Part shown: piece by piece, positions 11,900-21,964 of the stretch
Numbering within the stretch: the first letter of the stretch is position 1
Layout: the number at the start of each line of letters is the position of its first letter
Origin: Sialis fuliginosa
Lineage: Eukaryota; Arthropoda; Insecta; Megaloptera; Sialidae
DNA: 64,000 nt
Direction: 5' to 3'
Assembly (NCBI GenBank): GCA_961205875.1
Contig: OY540810.1
Coordinates: 9,052,001-9,116,000 of the forward strand
The notes under the pieces: generated by a model
Told to the model about the DNA's origin: nothing
Databases searched by the model: none
The model's input: the letters and a program-made list of their open reading frames with translations, nothing else
Position numbers and translations under genes: made by a program

Positions 11900-12215
11900 T
11901 TATGGAACATTGAATGCTCTATAAAAAAGAACCTGTACAATTTTCACGTAACATGTGACGTTCTTGAGATATCTTGAAAAAATAAATATTTTACACACGA
12001 TTTTGAAATGAAACCGTCCTCAAGCCAGACCCAACCATCCAATCAAGTTTCATTAATATCGGTTCAGTGGTTCATGAGTTATGACAGACAGACACACAGA
12101 CAGACACGGAACGAAAAATGTGTCTTGATCTGAAACGGAAAGATCAATTTTTTTATCTCATTTTAAAACAATCACAAAGTAACATATCTCGTATCTTTGA
12201 CATTGCGATGAAGCA
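11900..12215 (+). repeat. LINE 3'-region-like repeat, copy 1
   Basis: Ordered blocks 'ttttcacgtaacatgtgacg', 'ttcttgagatatcttg', 'cctcaagccagacccaacca', 'aagtttcattaatatcggtt' and 'cagtggttcatgagttatga', then an acagacagac run. The same blocks in the same order occur at 57495-57760. The sentence-like core is typical of insect LINE 3' regions. Confidence 0.6.
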
Positions 12216-13017
12216 ATTATTATATCACATCGCATAACTAGATTTTTTTTGGGGGGGTGGGAGTGACAAGCAAGGGTTACATTACATATATATTGTATCC
12301 TCCACTAGTTACACTTCTTTTATCACTAAAAATCAAATAATGAAAAAAAGTTTTAAAAAAATTAAAAGTACTTATATATTTATAGTGGGATCATAGGGCC
12401 TCATTATCCCAAAAAATATACAAATAAAATAATCTTTTTTTTTTCAAATATAATAAACTTATTGATAAATATATATATATGAAATTTGTTCCCTGGTGTT
12501 AATTTTAAGTCAGTTAACATTATAAACAAAATAAGTATTAACATATACAATGTGCATTATTATGCATGTTTTTATCAATTAGAAAAAATACAATTTAATT
12601 ATGTATGTATATGTAAATATGTACTTATATAACTCGTCAATTAATATAATCCGGGTTTTTGTTTTCACAAAGTAGATACAATAGAAAAATTAGAAAATAA
12701 CATGTCAGTCAATCATTATGTATAAATTAATTATTGTGAAGTATCTATAAAAGATAAACTGATTAATCATATCAAACAAGTAGTAATCTACTGTTTATTG
12801 TTTATATATTATTACTTATTAGTGCACTCTTCAACAATGTCCAAAACATAAACATTACGTAATTAAAAAAAAAAAAATTGAAAAGTGATGGTGAAATAAA
12901 CAAATGCAATATAAAATAGCGTGTGTTAAATAGAAACAATAATAAAAATAATATGAATAAAACAAGAAAAAAAGTTGTGATCACAGGGGGCTGTGTATTG
13001 TGAGTGCTTGCGCAGTT
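12216..13017. other. AT-rich stretch upstream of the candidate first exon
   Basis: It includes a G-run segment near 12250 and 'ggatcatagggcctcattat' at about 12389, which resembles one end of the hAT-type element at 14524-15687. Base composition rises in GC from about 12985 into the exon candidate. A minus-strand open frame across this region has no support. Confidence 0.4.
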
Positions 13018-13140
13018 ATGTCGTCCTACTTCAGCTGGATGCGTAGTAGCGGAAATTACGGCAAGGATGAATACTACAAGCCGCGCAGTCGGTCGCTCGA
13101 TGCGCGCTCTCTCGAGATCAGTGGCGTGCGCTTGTTCCAA
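13018..13140 (+). CDS. Candidate first coding exon, product unknown
   Basis: An ATG at 13018 opens 41 in-frame codons (start MSSYFSWMRS; end SLEISGVRLFQ) that run straight into GTACGT, a strong splice donor, at 13141. GC content and third-position GC are clearly higher than in any neighbouring sequence, as expected for a conserved exon in an AT-rich insect genome. The peptide is polar, with a basic SRSLDARS segment and no signal peptide or membrane helix. Past the donor the frame runs on through a hydrophobic AT-rich stretch to a stop at 13243-13245, which I read as intron. An in-frame GTG upstream at 13000 is not a plausible start. No downstream exon was identified in the window, so the following intron must be long or the call is wrong. 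I do not recognise the protein. Confidence 0.45.
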
Positions 13141-13565
13141 GTACGTCGGATAGTATTATTTGTTTTGTTTTTTATTACTTTTTTTACTGTACTCGTTTTA
13201 TGGAAGGAAAAAGGTATTTTTGGTTGGTTGTGGAAGATGATGTAAAATCAATAGTTTTTGTTTAGTTGGTTATAAACCAGTGGTGTAGTAACTAAATATA
13301 TATTTAATTTATATTGTTCTTAAATATATAATATTGTTGAATGTGTACCACAATAGCGTAATTGTACAAAATAAAGGTTAACTCTCGCAATAATTTCACA
13401 AATTACAAAAAGACAATATTATAATTTAATAATATTTTGTATCCCCCTTAAAACCAAGTAAATTTTATTTGAAACATTTAAAAAATGCTTAGTTTCAGGA
13501 ATATTGAGATGGTAAGTTTGAAAATGAACATTCTGTTTATTATTACATATTAAATTTAAACAGAC
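13141..13565. other. Possible intron sequence
   Basis: AT-rich sequence after the GTACGT donor. No exon-like segment seen. Confidence 0.3.
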
Positions 13566-13690
13566 CAGTGGCGTAGGGTCATGGGGATGGAAATATCATA
13601 TCATGATAGAAACAACAGGGGGGGCACTGATACATGTCCTTGCTGAGGGACATGGAACTCATATAATTACGTTTTTGATTTTAAATAAAT
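13566..13690. mobile_element. hAT-like solo end
   Basis: It begins cagtggcgtagggtcatggg and holds a 'caacaggggggggcactg' block, a common arrangement at hAT-type MITE ends. No matching partner end or duplication was found. Confidence 0.3.
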
Positions 13691-13985
13691 ATAAAAGTGA
13701 AGGAGCGCTATGGTATTAAATCACCTTGAATGACAAAAGGGTCAAATTATTGTTAGTATTCTTGCAGCATAGGGTTTTAGTTTTCAAACTCGTATTGGCT
13801 TGATTTAAAAAAACACAGCAAATAAAATACATTTTTTTGTATTATTGCTAATGTGTTGAGATTTAGTAAATATTTTATACATTCCAATATTTTTTTCGAA
13901 TAAGACATGAATAATCAATGTCATTATTGTTAATTTATTTCTTAGCTTACATATATTCTGAGTGTTTTAAAAAAAATTATGTATT

Positions 13986-14288
13986 AAGATACTGGCACCA
14001 GTCTTGAACGCTTTAAGAGCAAGGTATTTTTTTGTGACTGATGAGCTACTTTTTGGCAATTCTCAAGAACTTATGTTACTAATAAAGCAACTAACTCTTT
14101 ATTAAATCAATTTAATTACCAAAGTCCGCAAATATAGTTTGTCTTTTAATTATTATGTTTGTTGCATATACCTATATTAATTTCTAATAATGGCAGTAAT
14201 TAAATATCAACAAATATTTCTACTTTAGTACATTTAATTCAAAAATGTTCAACACTAAGGTATTGTTCAAGACTAGTGCCAGTACCTT
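13986..14288 (+). mobile_element. MITE family K, copy 2, internally deleted
   Basis: Left end AAGATACTGGCACCAGTC, right end ...gactagtgccagtacctt. At 303 bp it is shorter than the 430- and 518-bp copies because part of the interior is missing. The immediate flanks are atgtatt and atgtctt, a possible eroded duplication. Confidence 0.75.
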
Positions 14289-14523
14289 ATGTCTTTAAAC
14301 CCCTTGGGGTTATTTTTAGACAGTTTTTAAACGTTTTTTTTTTTAAATTATTTCGCTGATTCTTATGTCCGGTATTATAAAAGAGCTTGCAAACACTTTC
14401 AAATGAGATATCAAACTTATATGACAGTTCTCTTTGAGTTTTTAACAGATAGTTTCATGCGTAGTAAGTTGATTTTTACCGTTTTTACTATACGTTTAAA
14501 ATATATACTTTACTAAATATACT

Positions 14524-15687
14524 CAGACCCCTCTTTCCCACTGGGCACGTGCCCAGGGCCCCGCGATCGATAGGGGCCCCCATATCACCAAACGATAACC
14601 GATATTTATTACCGAAAAACATATTTATTTCGAAATTAAATTAATTTTTTAAATAAATTCTTATATATTTATATAGTAACTAAATGAGTCTACGTCTTAT
14701 TTTCTTGTATTTAAATCGATATCTGTATGACAAGTTGAAGTTCACTGCATGAAATTTCACTAAAAAATTTTGATTTTTGATTTGTTAAAAGTATGTTTAT
14801 TGTATAGAAAATGACGTATGTATCTCAAACCGTTCTCGAGATAGAGCCTCTCAAAGTTTTAGTTTTTTCAAATTTTTGGAGAAAAAAGGCCATAACTTTT
14901 GAACGCGTAGTCGGAATTGATTTTAGTTGACGGATTTGAAATCAGCGTGTCAAAATCTATATAATAACATGTATAATACTTTAAAATCCGACAAATTTTT
15001 TTTTGCCAAAAATCGACATTTTTCGCGAATTTTTTTTTTCGAGTTTTAAGGTATGTCATTATATAGATTTTGATACGCTGATTCCAAATCCGTCAACTAA
15101 AATCAATTTCGACCACGCGTTCAAAAGTTAGGGCCATTTTTCTTCAAAATTTTGAAAAAATTGAAACTTTGAGAGGCTATATCTCGAGAACGGTTTAAGA
15201 TACAGACCTGCGGTTTGAAGCATTCAACTTTTCACGTCATTTTCTATACAATAAACATACTTTTAACGAAATCAAAAATTCTAAATTTTTTAGTGAAATT
15301 TCCTGCAGTGAACTTCAACTCGTCATACAAATATCGACTAAAATACAAGAAAATAAGACGTAGAGGTATTATAGTTTTATAGTTGAACGTGTAAATTAAT
15401 ATTAAATGCTATTTTTGGTTAAAATGTTTGACTTGCTCATAAAGATGAACATTCTAATAATATTTTTAAATTATTTATTAACTGAAAACACAATTTTGTA
15501 TTAATTTACCCATAAAGTAAGGGAAGCACTGCTTCCCCTGCTTCCATGGACGCTTCGCCACTGATCTATTAATTTATGCTTATCTACTTTTATTTGTCTA
15601 TCCTAACATAATAGTGCTCTGTCAAGATCATAGGGCCCCCATTATCCTAATGTGCCCAGGGCCTCCAATAGATTAAAGACGGCCCTG
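14524..15687. mobile_element. hAT-type element with perfect 8-bp duplication, carrying a foldback
   Basis: The left end CAGACCCCTCTTTCCCACTG is followed by 'cacgtgcccagggccccgcg'. The right end is ...ttaaagacggccctg preceded by 'tgtgcccagggcctcc'. Flanks are a perfect AATATACT at 14516-14523 and 15688-15695, the 8-bp duplication of hAT transposition. It is 1164 bp and non-autonomous. Its interior is mostly the foldback at 14690-15363. Confidence 0.8.
14690..15363. repeat. Inner long inverted repeat
   Basis: Arms of about 290-300 bp (about 14690-14980 and 15058-15363). The left arm opens 'ctacgtcttattttcttgta' and the right arm closes with its reverse complement. The inner parts include 'ttgacggatttgaaatcagc' and 'ctcgagatagagcctctcaa'-type blocks in mirror. 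The arms differ at scattered positions, so it is older than the foldbacks at 7703 and 42474. It lies wholly inside the hAT-type element and may be part of its structure. Confidence 0.75.
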
Positions 15688-16008
15688 AATATACTTTACA
15701 TACCTTTTTTTTACTTCCTATGCATGAAATTATCTGTCACAAACCACAAACTCCAATAGAATTGTTATATAAGTTTGATACCCCATTTGAAAGTGCTTGC
15801 AAGCTTTGCAAATTTGCGAGCTCCTTTATAATACCGGACATTAGTGTTATTTTTTAAACAGATTCTATTATTGATAATAATCAGGAGTCTCAGGCAAAAT
15901 AAGTTTTCGGGTCCCCTTATTTTATTTTTTTGTTTTGAAATGTAACGCGTCGCTATGTATAAATTATAACGAAAATTCAACATAAAAAAGTACATAATAA
16001 TTAATATG

Positions 16009-16206
16009 CATAGACATAGAGAATGGACCAGGCATCTGACTCGAACACAGAATCGTGTCAAAAGAAAGAGATAGAAACAGGTATGGAATAACTGTGTAAC
16101 TCTATGTCTATGTTCCAAACTACACTGCATCTCTCTCTCCTTTTTTGAACAGATGTTACACCATTGAGTTAATACAGAATGCACTGTCCATTCCTCTATG
16201 TCTATG
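16009..16206. mobile_element. 198-bp MITE with perfect 8-bp duplication
   Basis: The left end CATAGACATAGAGAATGGAC and right end ...gtccattcctctatgtctatg are inverted copies with a one-base gap. The flanks are TTAATATG at 16001-16008 and 16207-16214. An 8-bp duplication fits hAT or P-type transposition. A third copy of the 'ctctatgtctatg' end lies inside at about 16101-16113. A 170-codon minus-strand open frame (15765-16277) runs through it and is rejected as coding. Confidence 0.8.
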
Positions 16207-16214
16207 TTAATATG

Positions 16215-16880
16215 GTATTTTTTGTGTATACCGCTACATCTATCGTCGCTTCTTGATACTAACATATGTGTATACAAATAATGGGTTTGTAACTTTGGAA
16301 GGAGTCATTCTAAATGAGAAATGCGATCTTATTTATTATTTAATAACTTCATGAATTTACAATTACTTTAATAATAAATGTATGTTAATGACTGACAGTA
16401 CATCTAACTACCGAGACAAAATTAAATAAACACAATTTGACTACATCATCTCTCTATAAAATATTTTTTTATTTAACACCTGTACAATTCGTTGCATACA
16501 AAAATACGTGTAGGTATTTTTTATACATTTTTTTTTTAATTTTCAAACAAGAACGTTTATTGTGATATAACATGAAATAATTAAAATTAATGGCTTTTCA
16601 TATATAGGTATCTATTTTATAGCTTATATTTAAGTATAATAATTAGATATATGTATAATATAAAGTATAGTCTCGTGATAATTAAGTACATACTTGTGTA
16701 CACAGTAAAAAGTTTTTCTCGCATTACGGTAAAAAGATATTATATGTATTCTTGTACTTTGAATTCAAGGTTTTTGTATGTAGGTCATATACCTTTGATC
16801 TTAAATTTTTCTCGTTTGTATTTTATGCAATAATACTTCTTATTTAGAATTTAGAAGAATCGTTTTAATTTATTACTACA
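16215..16880. other. AT-rich sequence without a gene
   Basis: Nothing bounded or coding that I can support. Confidence 0.4.
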
Positions 16881-16883
16881 CTC

Positions 16884-16995
16884 CAGGAGTGGTTGATGCA
16901 AGCAGCATCGGCTTTGGGGGGGGGGGGGGGGGGGGGCGAACCAGAGCGATCGCCCGGGGCGCCAGGCTAGGTGGGGCGGCGCACAATGGGGCATA
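16884..16995. mobile_element. GC-rich element end with a 21-base G tract
   Basis: After 'ccaggagtggttgatgcaag' comes an uninterrupted run of G (about 16916-16936), then 'gcgatcgcccggggcgccag'. The composition matches other hAT-like GC-rich ends in the window. The G run could also be unstable or misassembled. No partner end was found. Confidence 0.4.
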
Positions 16996-17151
16996 ACTGA
17001 CTTTTTTGGTTCAAATCAGTGTACGGGCTGTAATTTTTAAATAAACTTTTTTTTTATCTTTAAATTTTTTGTCAATCTCTTGATTTAGCAAAACATATTG
17101 ATAAATATAAACAATATCAAATACAAATCCCCTAACCATAAAAATTGTAAG

Positions 17152-17204
17152 AGTTTAGACTTACACGTGTTTCAATAGCAATGCTATCATCATCAGAGTC
17201 TTAA
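17152..17204 (-). ncRNA. Minimal type I hammerhead ribozyme motif, PLE 3' end
   Basis: Read on the minus strand, the order is stem I strand GACT, core CTGATGA, stem II with ATAGC paired to GCTAT, core GAAA, then a self-complementary stem III segment ACACGTGT, cleavage triplet GTA and the second stem I strand AGTC. Stem I pairs 5 bp, then continues 2 bp after a mismatch. All invariant core bases are present. Very short palindromic stem III is the known form of PLE hammerheads, thought to work as dimers. Activity is inferred, not shown. Confidence 0.65.
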
Positions 17205-17310
17205 AGACACTAACTTAAAACTAAATACTACGACTATTTATATACCTTAGAAACTACTGAACCGGAACTTATCCTGGAACGGGTAACGTTGACCGTATTG
17301 GTCTGAGTCA

Positions 17311-17793
17311 TTACTTTAATAAGGTGAAAAGGTTGGACCATAGGGGTCCATTGTCGGAATTAAATACCTTACCCTTATTTTTGAAAATCTCCATACTTTC
17401 ATAACAATCTAAATCTTTACTGTTAGAAACCGCTTTCAACAGATTAAGATCCTGAATTCTGTGGTGATTTTCAAACATATGAGTAGCTACACTAGACTTA
17501 TTTAATCTTAAATGTTTTACATCGGCTATATGTTCTTTAAATCTTACATTGATGGCTCTTCTACTCTGACCAATGTAAAATTTATCACAATCTTTACAAT
17601 TTATTTTGTAGATTCCTGATTTGTCCGTAGGTTCATCCTTGTCTTTAGGGTTGCCTAACAAATTTTTGATACTATTATTAGAACTATAGACTATTTTAAA
17701 GTCCATCTCACTAAAAATTTTTGAAAGACCTTTGGTGTATCTTGGAAAATAAGGAATCTTTACATATTTATGTTTTATATCTTCTTTCAGACT
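17311..17793 (-). CDS. GIY-YIG endonuclease domain of a Penelope-like element (partial)
   Basis: The C-terminal part of a PLE polyprotein, which in intact elements joins a telomerase-like reverse transcriptase to this nuclease for target-site nicking. Counting from the internal Met at 17706, GIY is at residues 31-33, a CxxC pair at 37 and 40, YIG at 44-46, a basic QSRR with R50, EHI with H59, a histidine cluster at 77-82 and the expected acidic residue in YESMEIF (E103). The frame ends at 17311 with TAA and is 131 residues from that Met. It remains open upstream with a KIPYFPRY-like linker, so the Met is not the real start. All nuclease motifs look intact, but with no reverse transcriptase the copy cannot move by itself. 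Confidence 0.8.
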   Translation of the reverse strand, partial: SLKEDIKHKYVKIPYFPRYTKGLSKIFSEMDFKIVYSSNNSIKNLLGNPKDKDEPTDKSGIYKINCKDCDKFYIGQSRRAINVRFKEHIADVKHLRLNKSSVATHMFENHHRIQDLNLLKAVSNSKDLDCYESMEIFKNKGKVFNSDNGPLWSNLFTLLK

Positions 17794-18144
17794 AAGAAGT
17801 TAGTCTGAAAGAAGATATAATCTGTTGAAAGCGGTTTCTAACAGTAAAGATTTAGATTGTTATGAAAGTATGGAGATTTTCAAAAATAAGGGTAAGGTAT
17901 TTAATTCCGACAATGGACCCCTATGGTCCAACCTTTTCACCTTATTAAAGTAATGACTCAGACCAATACGGTCAACGTTACCCGTTCCAGGATAAGTTCC
18001 GGTTCAGTAGTTTCTAAGGTATATAAATAGTCGTAGTATTTAGTTTTAAGTTAGTGTCTTTAAGACTCTGATGATGATAGCATTGCTATTGAAATACGTG
18101 TAAGTCTAAACTCTTACAATTTTTATGGTTAGGGGATTTGTATT
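17794..18144 (+). mobile_element. 5'-truncated Penelope-like element, plus-strand copy
   Basis: From 17820 on, it is the reverse complement of 17119-17441 with almost no differences. The one I noticed is a C-to-T change in the hammerhead stem III. It ends at the same 3' position, 'ggggatttgtattt'. A 43-codon tail of the nuclease frame (17822-17953) ends with the same residues as the minus copy. The part between 17793 and 17820 matches sequence further upstream in the element, so this copy also has an internal deletion. Confidence 0.8.
18058..18110 (+). ncRNA. Minimal type I hammerhead ribozyme motif, second copy
   Basis: CTGATGA at 18068-18074, stem II ATAGC/GCTAT, GAAA at 18091-18094, stem III segment read as ATACGTGT, cleavage triplet GTA ending at 18102, and stem I strands GACT and AGTC. 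It differs from the minus-strand copy by one base in stem III, which turns one pair into a wobble. Core bases are all kept. Confidence 0.6.
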
Positions 18145-18234
18145 TTTTGTAACCATAGTTTTTGTCTGTTGTTTGTTATAAATATAAACAATGTTAATTT
18201 TTTTTTTAATCTATGAAAAATCGATTATTTGACA

Positions 18235-18545
18235 GCTGCTAACTAACAAATCCTTATCCAGCAACCCAGAAAACCTTTAATAACGGTTTTTTCGGTTTTC
18301 GGTTCATCTCCGAGTGATTAATTAAAAAAATAATTAATTGTATTAAAAAAAATATTCTACCATAATTTATAACATTTTATGGTATTTGTATGATATTTTA
18401 AATATGTACTTAACCGTAAAAACCGATATTTTTATTTCGGTTCTGTTCCGGTTTTCGTTTCGGCAAAAAATAACGGTTTTTCCGGTTTTCGGTTCAGTTC
18501 TGGTTCGAAGCTCTGGTTTTACCTCTCGTAGGGTTTGTTTTCTCA
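18235..18545. mobile_element. MITE-like repeat built of CGGTTTT blocks
   Basis: It contains many copies of 'cggttttcggttc'-type blocks at both ends around an AT-rich centre with 'accgatatttttatttcggt'. The right end reads outward as CAGAGCTTCGAACC, which fits a hAT-type end, and the left end near 18260 as CAGCAACCCAG. The ends match only partly and no duplication was found. Confidence 0.4.
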
Positions 18546-19069
18546 TCGGGATTAATATAATATAGTTATTCTACATTTTACAAGACTTAAATCACTTAAA
18601 ATATTTTTTCGGAATTTAAGAAAAATAGTTTCATTTTTCTTAATATTTTGGGGATGATTTCACCCCATGGGAGAGCTTTGGGGTGGTTTCTTAACCCACA
18701 TAAACCCTCATCGATCATCAAAATACGTGCTTACACTTTTGCAAGGTTTATTTTATAGAAAAAATACAATGATAAATGATTTTATAATTAGTGGTACTTT
18801 TGATTTTGAAATTTTTTGAAATTTTCAAAAAACGAAAAGGGATGCTCACTGGTTTTCACTGACGAGTTGTTTGATACCTGTAACATATTTTTATATTTCT
18901 GTCGCTAGCGAGGTCCAAAAATTAGGCTAAAAAACAGCCTTTTTTGCGATCTCTTTTTGAAAATTGTCTATATTTCTAATAAGAGATATCGAAGAAATTA
19001 TACTATTGACTCATCCTGTGGCTCCAAACAGTCCACGTAGTGTACGTATTTCGGAACCCTTATGGCATA
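18546..19069. other. Sequence without a supported gene
   Basis: It includes 'ggggatgatttcaccccatg' and other short self-complementary pieces. No bounded element or codon-biased frame. Confidence 0.35.
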
Positions 19070-19078
19070 CATCCGTGT

Positions 19079-19602
19079 CAAGGTATATAAAGACAAGGTA
19101 GTCTCAATAATTCCTTGACCAATCAGCGTTGGCGCGGGAATTGACGTCACCTGGGGGATATATTCAAATGTCATAAATTTTTAATAGAATATTAATTACA
19201 AAAAATTCCTTTATTTATTCTTGTTTTCGTATTTTTTGATATTTTAACAACACATACAATCAAATAAGTACAAATTCGACATTGTAAAATCATAAAAAAG
19301 CTGTCAAAGACAATTTGGTCAATTCGGGAAGCATCATTTTTACTATTCTTAAGTTGGCAATACGTTATATGATTCTGACAGCACTTTATGATTTTGCTAT
19401 GTCGAATTTGTACTTATTTGATTGTATGTGTTGTTAAAATATCAAAAAATACGAAAACAAGAATAAATAAAGGAATTTTTTGTAATTAATATTCTATTAA
19501 AAATTTATGACATTTGAATAGATCCCCCAGGTGACGTCAATTCCCGCGCCAACGCTGATTGGTCAAGGAATTGTTGAGACTACCTTGTCTTTATATACCT
19601 TG
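19079..19602. mobile_element. Mutator-like foldback element with 9-bp duplication, second type
   Basis: A 524-bp element starting CAAGGTATATAAAGACAAGG and ending with the reverse complement. The arms are about 235 bp each (19079-19313 and about 19368-19602) and nearly identical, with a unique loop of about 55 bp. It is flanked by a perfect 9-bp CATCCGTGT at 19070-19078 and 19603-19611. Long TIRs and a 9-bp duplication indicate a Mutator-like element. Its ends are unrelated to those of the element at 8837. Each arm carries the GC-rich palindrome-containing block 'ggcgcgggaattgacgtcac'. Confidence 0.85.
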
Positions 19603-20165
19603 CATCCGTGTGTATCTTGACCGAATTATTACATTATTATAATTCAAACATATAAATATTATTTACAATGTATTTCACAGTCTTTTCGTTTCTTCATAAT
19701 TTAAAACCCTGTATTAGGGGAAAGTAAATAAAATATTGAATTTATTTTTGACAAGAATTTCAAAATTTACAAAAAAATTTAAAAAAAAACTCTGGTATTT
19801 AATTTCTAAAAGGCCCATATGTGCATTTAATTTTATTCATGTACAAATGCAACCTTACTTTTACAACAATTCAATCTGTGCTATATGCAAATAAGCCCGT
19901 ATTTTAAATATTTCGCAAAAGTGTAATAATTTAAATAAACATACAGCAAGATTAGGTGTGTTTATGTATAGCTAAATGTATTTTCGCAATTTTTTTTCGT
20001 CATATTGGTCATTGCTCTCTTTGCGACTGATAAGAAAATAGGGGTCTGATAACACGTTTTCGATATCTTGTAACTGTGGATGTAATATTGCACATGTTTA
20101 AATCAAAACTTGAATTGAATCATATCATTTTATTTAATTTTAAATAAAATAAAATGTTATGTATT

Positions 20166-21060
20166 ACTTTCTTATACGACTATGTATAGTTATAGTGTGT
20201 TAGTATTGTAAAACCGATTTTTTTTTTCGAATTCCGGATTTTGATGGAAATATCCTTTTTGACCTTCCCTCTACTATTTTCGCCCTAATGTCTGTCTGTC
20301 GGTATGTAGTCGCTGTAACTCAAAAGCGACAAATCATAGAAGGGTGATGTTTTATATTTAGTATTAACTACCTATGTCTGGAATCGGATTTTCACTCTTG
20401 TCAATTTTTTAATTTTTCAAATTATTTTTAAAACGATGCAAATTAGAAAAAATGTTTCAGATAAAAGTTATAGAGAATATGATTATCTATAATAATTTAT
20501 GTGCCATTATTTTTTTCTGTCTTTTATTAGTTAGCTAAAAATATATATTTTTTATAATAAGAAACAAACACTGTATACATAATATAGCGTATAAGAATGT
20601 TCCGTAGCACCCTGGCAGCTTATGTACGTATTTGTGTAAGGGCGAAAAGGGCATTTGCCTTGGACACTATGTTTAAATGCGTGCATAACTGTATTTTTTT
20701 TACCATCGCCTTAAACAATCGAAAATATTTTTGTTTCTTTATTTTTAGTCAGTGACTAAAATTATGAAAATTATGTTTTATTTTATTATAAAACAAAAAC
20801 TGCCCTGGTCGGCATAAGAGTTTTTTTTATACATCATGATACAGAAGAAAATCGATTATTTCCTAAAAAAAAATTTTCGGAGAAAAATGAACAGAATATA
20901 AATTATAGATAAGAACATTTTCTATAACTTAAATCTAAAACATTTTTTTCTACTGTATACCGTTTCAAAAATTATTTGAAAAATTTAAAAATTGACATCA
21001 GTCAATTTCCGGTTTAGTGATGGTTTTCAAAATAAGAGGTGCACATCTATGTATGTATAA
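20166..21060 (+). repeat. Family R fragment (foldback-like repeat)
   Basis: It opens 'actttcttatacgactatg', then 'cgaattccggattttgatgg', 'ttttgaccttccct' and 'gtctgtctgtcgg', as in the larger copies at 46735 and 51523. A block around 20395-20500 ('gtcaattttttaatttttca', 'aatgtttcagata') recurs inverted at 20880-21005, so the family is partly self-complementary. 'gcgtataagaatgttccgta' at 20588 is a diverged internal end. Confidence 0.55.
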
Positions 21061-21119
21061 AAAAGTAATATCACGAAAAGGGAACGGAAAATCGGCTTTA
21101 GCCCAATAATAACCAAAAG

Positions 21120-21534
21120 ATTTATTTATTTACTGAAATATACAATAATATAATAATAATAAAGAATAATAATATATTAATAAATATACAATAATTAATA
21201 ATTAATAATTTAATTTCTTTTTAAATAAGATTTTGTTGCTATTTATTTATTATTTATAAGTTATTTATTTTTATTTTTTAAAGAAGTGAAACTATTAATA
21301 TTTTTTTGTTTCAGAGGGCATATCAACAACAATATACACAACAAAGTAAGTTTATTTTTAATATTTAAAATAAGTACTGACTACACTTATAACTGGTTTC
21401 AGTAAAAACAAGTTAATGTTATATAATATGTCAGTTATTTGTTAAACGACAACATTAAATAACTGTTCACTTAAATGTTGTTACTAATTGAGATTGAAAA
21501 AATCTATTTGCTACTTAACATCGAATGCAGATAT
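21120..21534. repeat. AT-only microsatellite-rich stretch
   Basis: 21130-21300 is almost pure A and T, with runs of (taa)n and (tatt)n such as 'aataataataaagaataa'. The remainder is AT-rich without a gene. Confidence 0.5.
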
Positions 21535-21964
21535 AAGGTACTGGCAACAGTTATGGCCGCTATCATAAACTTATGTTACTAATAAAACAAGTAACTCTTT
21601 ATTTAATCAATTTAATTACCAAAGTCCGCAAATATAGTTTGTTTTTTAAATTATAACCTTTTATTTTGTATATGTTTTTTCTCCAGTAATGGATAAAGTA
21701 AAACCAGTAATGAACACGCAGTGATGGACACTTGCTAATGATTTCAAAATGATAGAAAGAAAGAATCGTCAAATGTTTCAAATGTCCACCATTTTGTTAC
21801 CCATTGACCGATTGTCATCAAATAACGTTGTAAGAGAGTTAAATGTATATAGATTAATATTCAGAAATGATAGTAATCAAATATCAACAAACATTTCTAA
21901 TTCAGTACATTAAATAATAAATAGCCATTACTGGGGTCATATCCAAGACTGGTGCCAGTACCTT
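21535..21964 (+). mobile_element. MITE family K, copy 3, both ends present
   Basis: A 430-bp copy with left end AAGGTACTGGCAACAGT and right end ...actggtgccagtacctt. The left subterminal block 'tatggccgctat' and right block 'tactggggtcatatccaag' mark its orientation. It lacks part of the left interior present in other copies. Flanking TA on each side is possible but not decisive as a duplication. Confidence 0.8.

Larger units (their letters stand above)
14365..15841. mobile_element. Outer foldback element split by a hAT insertion
   Basis: The left arm (about 14365-14470) starts ATGTCCGGTATTATAAAAGA and includes 'gagatatcaaacttatatga'. The right arm (about 15720-15841) carries the reverse complements 'atataagtttgataccccat' and 'ctttataataccggacat'. 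The arms share roughly 100 bp with several changes and a short insertion. The hAT-type element at 14524-15687 occupies the former loop, so this element is older than the hAT insertion. Confidence 0.6.
17119..17793 (-). mobile_element. 5'-truncated Penelope-like element, minus-strand copy
   Basis: It holds the C-terminal GIY-YIG endonuclease frame, a 3' untranslated region and a terminal hammerhead-like motif. The open frame continues upstream of the first Met to the junction at about 17793, so the reverse transcriptase part is lost by truncation. At 17776-17816 an inverted junction ('tatcttctttcagacta' then 'ttagtctgaaagaagata') joins it head-to-head to the plus-strand copy. Such inverted partial tandems are common for PLE insertions. 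Confidence 0.8.

Noticed and set aside
12802-13140. 112-codon minus-strand frame opposite the exon candidate
   Set aside because: The half beyond the exon is poly-Phe from AT-rich sequence. The plus-strand reading has a better start and a splice donor.
15765-16277. 170-codon minus-strand open frame, the second longest in the window
   Set aside because: It runs through the whole 198-bp MITE (16009-16206), including both TIRs and the duplications, and starts outside it. Composition is Cys/Leu/Ile-rich without any domain.
16916-16936. 21-base G tract as a regulatory G-quadruplex
   Set aside because: A similar tract lies at 34337 and both adjoin mobile-element-like GC-rich ends. Simple slippage or assembly artefact is as likely.
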